NCBI RefSeq assembly: GCF_000500935.1
Contig: NC_022998.1
Coordinates: 310,001-374,000 of the forward strand
Reading direction: 5' to 3'
Length of the DNA stretch: 64,000 nt
DNA from: Spiroplasma apis B31
Lineage (GTDB): Bacteria; Bacillota_I; Bacilli_A; Mycoplasmatales; Mycoplasmataceae
The translations under genes were made by a program, and so were the position numbers. Below the pieces are notes generated by a model. It saw only the letters and a program-made list of their open reading frames with translations. It was not told the origin of the DNA and ran no database searches. Shown in pieces: positions 58,516 to 64,000 of this stretch (within the stretch, counting starts at the first letter, position 1; every line of letters starts with the position of its first letter).

Positions 58516-60231
58516 ATGTTTTTAGCAGAAAAGACTGATATATTAAAGGATTTTTTAGCAATTAGTAGATGAGAATCGGCTGTTACAATATTAATCTTTA
58601 TAACGTTACAAATCTCATTATGAATCTTCTTGAAAAAAATAAAATTAAAATTTATGTACCGTGTATTGATAGGACTTGGAATTGGGCTTGTTTATGGTTT
58701 AAGTTTACAAGCAATTATTGGATTCCCTGATCAAAATGCATATAAGGATTACGAAAATAGTAGTGATAACTTATATTGAGTATATGAACTAAAAGTTTGA
58801 GCTGAATTCTTCAGTAAAATATTTATAAACGGGGTAAAACTGTTAACTATACCAATCGTATTTATAGCAATGTTTAAAATTACAGCAAAACCTTCATCTA
58901 AAAATGTCGGTATAATTACAATCAAGGGTATAGGACTTCTTCTATTGAATGTAGCCTTTGCTTTTGTTGTAACATTTGCGCTTGGAATGTTAACAAATGT
59001 CGGTAAAGTAGAAGGGTTATCTGTTTTTGATAATAATACTAATTCTGAAAAAGGAAAAAGCCTAGTTCCTTTACCATCAATAATTTGAGGATACTTACCA
59101 GATAACTTTTTCTCAACAATGGCTGCAAGTTCAATAATTCCAGTTATGGTTGTTGGTGCACTTGCTGGTTTATCTGTAAAAATACTATCTAAAAGAAAAA
59201 GTGTTGAGATGGAAGCTGTTAGAAAAGCTATGGACACTGGATGAGATATAATCATATCAATTCTGATGACATTTATGAAATTTATGCCATTAGCAGTTAT
59301 GTCTATGATTACTGTTTCGATTGTAACTAGACCAATAGGTATGCTTGCTGTAATTGGTAAAGTAATCGGTGTTGGTTATCTAGGGATATTAATCTCTATT
59401 GGTTGATTGACATTATTAATTTTCTTATCTGGTATGAAGGTTTCTGGGTGATGAAAAAGTGCTTGAAGACCGCTTATACAAGGTTTTGCAACTCAATCAT
59501 CAAACGCAACATTACCAGTTACAATTGATACTATTAAAAATGACTTAAAAGTTGGTGAAGTTGCCGCAAATACTATCGGACCAATTTCTACAACAATGGG
59601 TCTAATAGCTTGTGCAGGTGTCCAAGCTGGCCTAGCAACAAGTATTTTATGAACAGGTACGGATTCAAGTTCAGTAGTTCATGAAATGGGATTCATCGGA
59701 TTTTTCCTAATATCTCTTTTAGTAACTATTATTGCTTCTCTTGGTATTGCTGGAGTCCCTGGTACTGCTACAGTAGTTACAGTTGGTGTAATTGGTGGTA
59801 TTGGTTTTCCTGGGTTTACTGATTCTGTTTTAGCCTTCATAGCACCGTTAGATGGTTTGTTTGACATGGGAAGAACTGGGGCTAATGTTCTTGGTGCTGT
59901 TGCTGTTGCACCAATTGTAGCGAAGTCCGAAGGTCTCATAGAACAAGACTCGCCATTACTCGGATATAAAGGTATACTAAAACAAAATTTGATCTTGTCT
60001 AAGAAAAAAACGAAAGAAGCATATATCGAAAACTTGCAAAATATAAAGAAAACTTATGCAACTAAAGTATCAGACAAAGAAATTACAAAAGATCTTAAAG
60101 AACAATATAATTTAGAAAAACTAGAGGCATTAAAAGAACTTGAAAACTCTTATAATGTTGATAGAGCAAACTTGAAAGAAGCATTTATCGATCAAATTGC
60201 TTCCTACAAAAAAGGTGAAAATATAGAATAG
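58516..60231 (+). CDS. SDF-family cation symporter (dicarboxylate/amino acid, TcyP-like) with C-terminal extension
   Basis: GAAAGGGAT before ATG 58516. The glutamate transporter fold is seen in about eight hydrophobic segments, ATQSSNATLPVTID (HP1, Ser-rich tip with the family's SS-x-ATLP) and PGTATVVTVGVIGGIGFPG (HP2), then DGLFDMGRTGANVLGAV (helix 8, the substrate-binding Asp-x-x-R). The NATLP pattern is like YhcL/TcyP cystine symporters. Residues about 480-571 form a charged coiled-coil tail rarely seen in the family. Many UGA(Trp). It follows nox at 20 bases. Confidence 0.88.
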
Positions 60232-60268
60232 GTGAACAGATAAACGCTTATTTTAAATATCAGTATTT

Positions 60269-60322
60269 TAAAAGTCATTTAGATTTGAGTTATTACCAAG
60301 TCCAAATGATTTTTTTTATTTT
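60269..60322 (+). terminator. Intrinsic terminator
   Basis: AAAAGTCATTTAGATTTG pairs with CAAGTCCAAATGATTTTT (60269-60286 with 60298-60315), including G-T pairs, then T-run. Confidence 0.8.
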
Positions 60323-60374
60323 CCTGCTATATTTCAAAGCTTACAGACGATATATTCATTGGGAGGAAATTATT

Positions 60375-60680
60375 ATGAATAATGTAAATATAATCGGACA
60401 AATAGAGGGGACTCCGCAGCTAGTTTTCAACTCAAAAAATGGAGAGAAAAAGCTGTTTAAATTTATTTTAAGAGTTCCAAGAAATTATAAAAATAAAGAT
60501 GGAATAATAACAGACGATTTTATAAATGTTAAAGTATGAAGTAATGTTTTGGGTGATGAGTATGAATATTATGATCAGTCTTTTGTTGGAATTGAAGGAA
60601 GGATAATATCTTTTGGTTCAACTGATAGCGTTACCTATGGTAATGAAATAGTTGCCAACAAGATTATACATATAGCTTAA
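60375..60680 (+). CDS. Small SSB-like OB-fold protein, 101 aa
   Basis: Start ATG 60375 is fixed by GGGAGGAAA; upstream in-frame starts lack a site. MNNVNIIGQIEGTPQLVFNS has the SSB opening (xNxVxLIGxLxxxPxL), and LFKFILRVPRNYKNKDG...FINVKVW (Trp by UGA) is the central strand pattern. It ends right after the OB fold (IVANKIIHIA), without the acidic tail of SSB that recruits partners. The main ssb is expected elsewhere (rpsF-ssb-rpsR). Stop and the dprA start are adjacent, so the two are coupled. Confidence 0.85.
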
Positions 60681-61433
60681 ATGGAAAATGTATTGCTATA
60701 CTTTTCACTAAAATATAGTGGAAACTGAGATAAGATTTACAAAGCTTTAGATACAAAAGAACGCATTTCAAAAGAAGAAATAACAAATGTATTGCAAAAA
60801 ATAAATTGTAATTTTATAACCATTCTTAGCCCATTTTATCCAAACTCATTAAAATATATACATAAGCCACCATTTGTACTGTTCTATAAAGGAGATATAA
60901 ATTTGATAAGTAATTATGCAAAAAATGTTGGTATAGTTGGTGGAAAAGAGATAGATGACTATGGAAAAACAAGAATAGCGACATTATTGCCTGATTTGAA
61001 AAAAGAAAATAAATTAATAATTACTAACGAGAATGAGGGTGTAAATGAAGAGGTTCTTGATATATGCAAAGAGAAGTCACTTGAAACTATATTCATTTTA
61101 AAATCTGGAATCAAGGATTATTTAGATAAAACATTAGATATAGAACATAAAAACATACTATTCATTTGTGAGTGTTATGAGGTTAGTGAGGATAAAACAG
61201 ATGATTATATTGAATATTCAAACCGATTATTATGTGGACTTTCGAAGGGTATTGTTTTCGTTCAATTTAAAGAAGCTGATAATTTTAATAATCTTATCAA
61301 CTGTGCTCTCAATGAAGGGAAAGATATTTTTGCTATACCATCTGTGTCTGGTGAGCTAAATGGAACCAATAAATTGATCAAAATGGGTGGAAAGTTGATA
61401 GAAACTGCAAAAGATATAGTAAACGACATTTAA
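60681..61433 (+). CDS. dprA: DprA/Smf-like DNA processing protein, short form
   Basis: DprA loads RecA on incoming or exposed ssDNA. ATG 60681 directly follows the SSB-like stop, with no own ribosome site. ILSPFYPNSLKYIHKPPFVLFYKGDI is the entry to the Rossmann domain, where the usual GSR-x4-YG loop reads VGGKEIDDYG. GLSKGIVFVQF and ALNEGKDIFAIPSVSGELNGTNKLIKMGG are the family's C-terminal blocks. 250 residues is short for the family (about 290-370). UGA(Trp) at 60726. Confidence 0.87.
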
Positions 61434-61436
61434 AGT

Positions 61437-61580
61437 GGTATAATAATTTCGTGGTAGAAATATCACACTTGTAAGGTTTATACCTAATAATTTTTAAATT
61501 AACTAATCATTTTATTCCCGACACACAAATGATAGATTTATTTAATAATTGAAAAAAGAGATTTAAAATCTCTTTTTTTT
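61437..61580 (+). ncRNA. Candidate small RNA or structured leader
   Basis: TATAAT at 61439-61444 lies right after the dprA stop. Downstream are hairpin GTGGTA-GAAA-TATCAC (61451-61466, GNRA-type loop), hairpin AGGT-TTAT-ACCT (61474-61485) and an intrinsic terminator (AAAAGAGATTT...AAATCTCTTTT, about 61553-61580). Together they make a unit of about 130 bases without coding potential. The terminator also ends dprA. I could not match it to SRP RNA, 6S RNA or a riboswitch. Confidence 0.35.
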
Positions 61581-61666
61581 ATTTTTAATAAAAATTAATA
61601 TTCAATTGTATTTTCTACAAATAGGTTCATAATAATTATTAAATATGAAAGAAAGCGGAGGTTCTT

Positions 61667-63685
61667 ATGAATAATAATGATAACAATAGCTCGAACTCTC
61701 AATCTTTAGTTACTCAAAACCCTGATAAAACATCCTCAAACCCAACTTTTAAAACCAAAAGAAATAAAGGAAGTGGTAAAACATTTTTTGGAATAGTTTT
61801 TAATTATTTGAAAAGACACCCTTTAATTGCCTTTAGTTTGTTTATAATCACTGGATTGTCTGCTGTAACTACCGTTGTAGGACCAAAAATAATACAAAAC
61901 ATGATGGCTTGCCTTATGATTCCTGCTATCGTTGCTAGTCGCATTGGTAGTGGAAGTATTGATGAAAATGGTTTAAATTCTATTTTAGAAAAAAATAGTG
62001 AAAACTCATTAAGTGTATACTATAGAGGTAATGGATACGAAAATTCTCAATTATTAGATTCAAAGAATTATTACACAGACTTTTTTGGATTACAACTTGG
62101 TTGACAAGAATGAATTTACTTTCAGTTAGCACTTTTTGTAGCATTAGGACTATTTACTTTTATTTCCAATTTTATTGCTGGTATTATGGGTAAAAATATA
62201 GAAATAGAACTAAGAAATAAAGCACTTGAAAAACTTGTTAAACAAGATATGAGTTATTATTCTGATAAAAAAATAGGAGAAATTCTTACAAAAATAGTCT
62301 CAGATACACAAATTATTGGTGACCAAGCGCAACAAGTTCCTGTTACATTGTTATCAGCTATATTTACATTTTTTGGTTCTCTTGGAATGTTATTAACAAT
62401 AGATTTAAAATTAACAGGAATTTTAGTAGCATTGATGTTAATAATATTAATAACAATGTTTTCAACTTTTGGAATAGTAAAAAAACTTATGTTTAAAGTT
62501 CGAGACTCTATAACAAATATAAACGGTGATGTTACAGATAGAATTGCAACTATTAGACTAATAAAAGCTTCTGGTACTGAAGTTTATGAAACTGAAAGAT
62601 TTAAGCGAATTCACAATGATTATTATAAAAAATCTTTTAGTCTTATCTCTATGCAGTCGACTATTATTACTGTTATGATTGCTGGTATTTCTTCAATCCA
62701 AATGGTTGTTGTAATCTCGGCGGCACTATTATACAATGACCAAACTCAATTACTTTCGATTATACTTTCATCATTTATAAGTGGTGTTGGTACAATGGTT
62801 GGTCCTATTATGCAACTAGCTAGAGTTACTGCTGGGGTTGTGCAAGCATCGACAGCTTCGTTCAGAATTGATGAAATTATTAGATCTAAATCTATATTAG
62901 ATCCACATTATGAACCAGAAGAAGGTATGCAAATAGATAAAATTAGTGGAGACATTATTTTACAAGATGTTGAATTTAGATATCCAGAAAAACCAGATAA
63001 AATCATATTACCAAAGTTCACATTCAAATTTGAACATGGAAAGAGTTATGCTTTTGTTGGGGAAACAGGAAGTGGTAAATCCACAATATCTAAACTATTG
63101 TTAAGATTTTACGACCCTAGTGAAGGTAAGGTTTTAATAAACAATAATATAGATTTAAAAGAAGTTAAACTTTCTACTTACTTAGATAAAGTTGGTTATG
63201 TTGAACAAGAACCACAAATATTATTTGGAACTGTTCTAGACAATATCAAATATGGAAATTTCAATGCAACTGAAGAGGAAGCTATTGAAGCATCTAAAAA
63301 GGCTGAGTTACATGAGTTAGTAATGACTTGACCAGACGGTTATAACACTATTTTAGGTGAACGAGGGTTTATGTTATCTGGTGGTCAAAAACAACGTTTA
63401 GTAATTGCTAGAATGATTTTAAAAGATCCAGAGTTATTAATTTTAGATGAGGCAACAAGTGCCCTAGATAATATTGTTGAAAAAGAAATACAAAATGAAC
63501 TAGATAAACTTATGAAAAATAGAACAACCGTATCAATCGCTCATAGGTTAAGTACTATAAAAAATTGCGACCAAATAATTGTTTTAGCCAGAGATGTAGG
63601 AGTTGTACAAATAGGTACATTCAACGAGCTAAAAACTAAAGAAGGACACTTCAAAAAACTTTACGAAGCTGGATTAATGGAATAA
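61667..63685 (+). CDS. ABC exporter half-transporter (MdlB/MsbA type), 672 aa
   Basis: GAAAGCGGAGG before ATG 61667. The N-terminal 45 residues are polar and Asn/Ser rich, then six hydrophobic segments of an ABC type-1 exporter. The loop between segments 1 and 2 is unusually long (about 100 residues). ATPase domain: Walker [10 protein letters not shown] near residue 466, LSGGQKQR near 570, [12 protein letters not shown] near 585 and the H-loop AHRLST. UGA(Trp) at several sites. A partner half may lie elsewhere or it may homodimerise. Substrate (lipid, drug, peptide) unknown. Confidence 0.93.
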
Positions 63686-63707
63686 AAATGGCTATGCCAT
63701 TTTTTTA
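63684..63707 (+). terminator. Intrinsic terminator after the ABC exporter
   Basis: AAAAATGGC/GCCATTTTT stem with TAT loop and T-run. Confidence 0.9.
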
Positions 63708-63712
63708 TTTGC

Positions 63713-63718
63713 TATAAT
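63713..63718 (+). promoter_or_regulatory. -10 element of trmFO, placed for a leaderless transcript
   Basis: TATAAT ends 6 bases before ATG 63725, so transcription should start at or next to the start codon; no ribosome site is present. Confidence 0.55.
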
Positions 63719-63724
63719 TAAGTA

Positions 63725-64000
63725 ATGAAAAAGAGAATTAATATTATTGGTGCTGGTCTTGCGGGCTGTGAAGCTGCTTGACAACTAGCAAAAAGAAAAA
63801 TTGACGTAAGATTATTTGAAATAAAAAGAGTGCAAAAAAATCCAGTGCAAAAACTCGATTCTTTTGCAGAGCTTGTTTGTTCGAATACACTTAGATCATT
63901 AGATAATAAGAATGCTGTTGGTACTTTAAAAGAAGAAATGAAACTATTGGACTCATTGATTTTAGAAGCGGCTTATTATGCTCAAATACCAGCTGGAGGA
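63725..64000 (+). CDS. trmFO: Folate-dependent tRNA (uracil-54) methyltransferase TrmFO, N-terminal part
   Basis: Makes ribothymidine 54 in tRNA with methylene-tetrahydrofolate and FAD. Only the first 92 codons are in the window. [22 protein letters not shown] is the FAD-binding start with Trp by UGA, followed by LFEIKR and [14 protein letters not shown], the TrmFO signature (CSNSLRS). ATG 63725; the frame continues past the window end. Confidence 0.93.

Noticed and set aside
1-64000. CRISPR arrays, prophage, restriction-modification or toxin-antitoxin modules
   Set aside because: No spaced direct repeats, phage structural genes, methyltransferase motifs or recognisable toxin-antitoxin pairs were seen.

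Overview
The window is a piece of a Spiroplasma chromosome. UGA is read as tryptophan throughout: most conserved genes (tsf, rpsB, pyrH, recA, cmk, der, ispG, scpA, dprA, the ABC exporter) are interrupted under the standard code and become full length when UGA is Trp. Base composition is very AT-rich. There are two adjacent mreB paralogues, Mollicute operon orders, and lipoproteins with a Mollicute-type lipobox. I saw no rRNA, tRNA, CRISPR array or phage module.

Layout. 1-4760 is a surface/membrane block: the 3' end of an FtsX-type permease, two lipoproteins and three small membrane proteins. 5123-7882 is a P2-type cation ATPase. 8082-13116 is the translation cluster rpsB-tsf-pyrH-frr, interrupted by a membrane protein and by a ThiT-like thiamine transporter under a TPP riboswitch. 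13178-20599 holds mostly Spiroplasma-specific membrane genes, with ogt, an aldose epimerase and ispG. 20788-25088 is a scpA-scpB-rluB-deoxynucleoside kinase-yebC run preceded by a possible HEPN-type protein. 25227-33170 carries a repeat lipoprotein, glpX, duplicated membrane proteins, a BMP/PnrA-type lipoprotein with an attenuator-like leader, ppa and an ECF S-component.

33254-41460 has the mreB pair (cytoskeleton for helical shape), a small ferredoxin, cmk-der-gpsA-hup, dnaD, recU and a small membrane gene. 41576-50460 is the gpsB-rnpB-cinA-recA-rny-ffh backbone, broken between recA and rny by an IS3-family element, about 1.1 kb of degenerate DNA and a membrane protein gene. 50493-64000 has an SDR dehydrogenase, a lipoprotein with three 79-residue repeats, a second possible HEPN-type protein, rlmH, rbgA-rnhB-phosphohexomutase, NADH oxidase, an SDF-family symporter, an SSB-like/dprA pair, a possible small RNA, an ABC exporter and the start of trmFO.

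The genes fit a fermentative, wall-less, host-associated cell that imports vitamins, nucleosides and amino acids, keeps the MEP isoprenoid pathway (ispG plus a candidate ferredoxin donor) and retains an apparently complete recA. The items most worth a second look are: the two unrelated-context proteins with an R-x4-H motif; the shared 80-residue lipoprotein module; the SSB-like/dprA pair; the CarD-like N-terminus on a large membrane protein; the duplicated Zn-ribbon-like membrane proteins; and several unassigned leaders and RNA structures.
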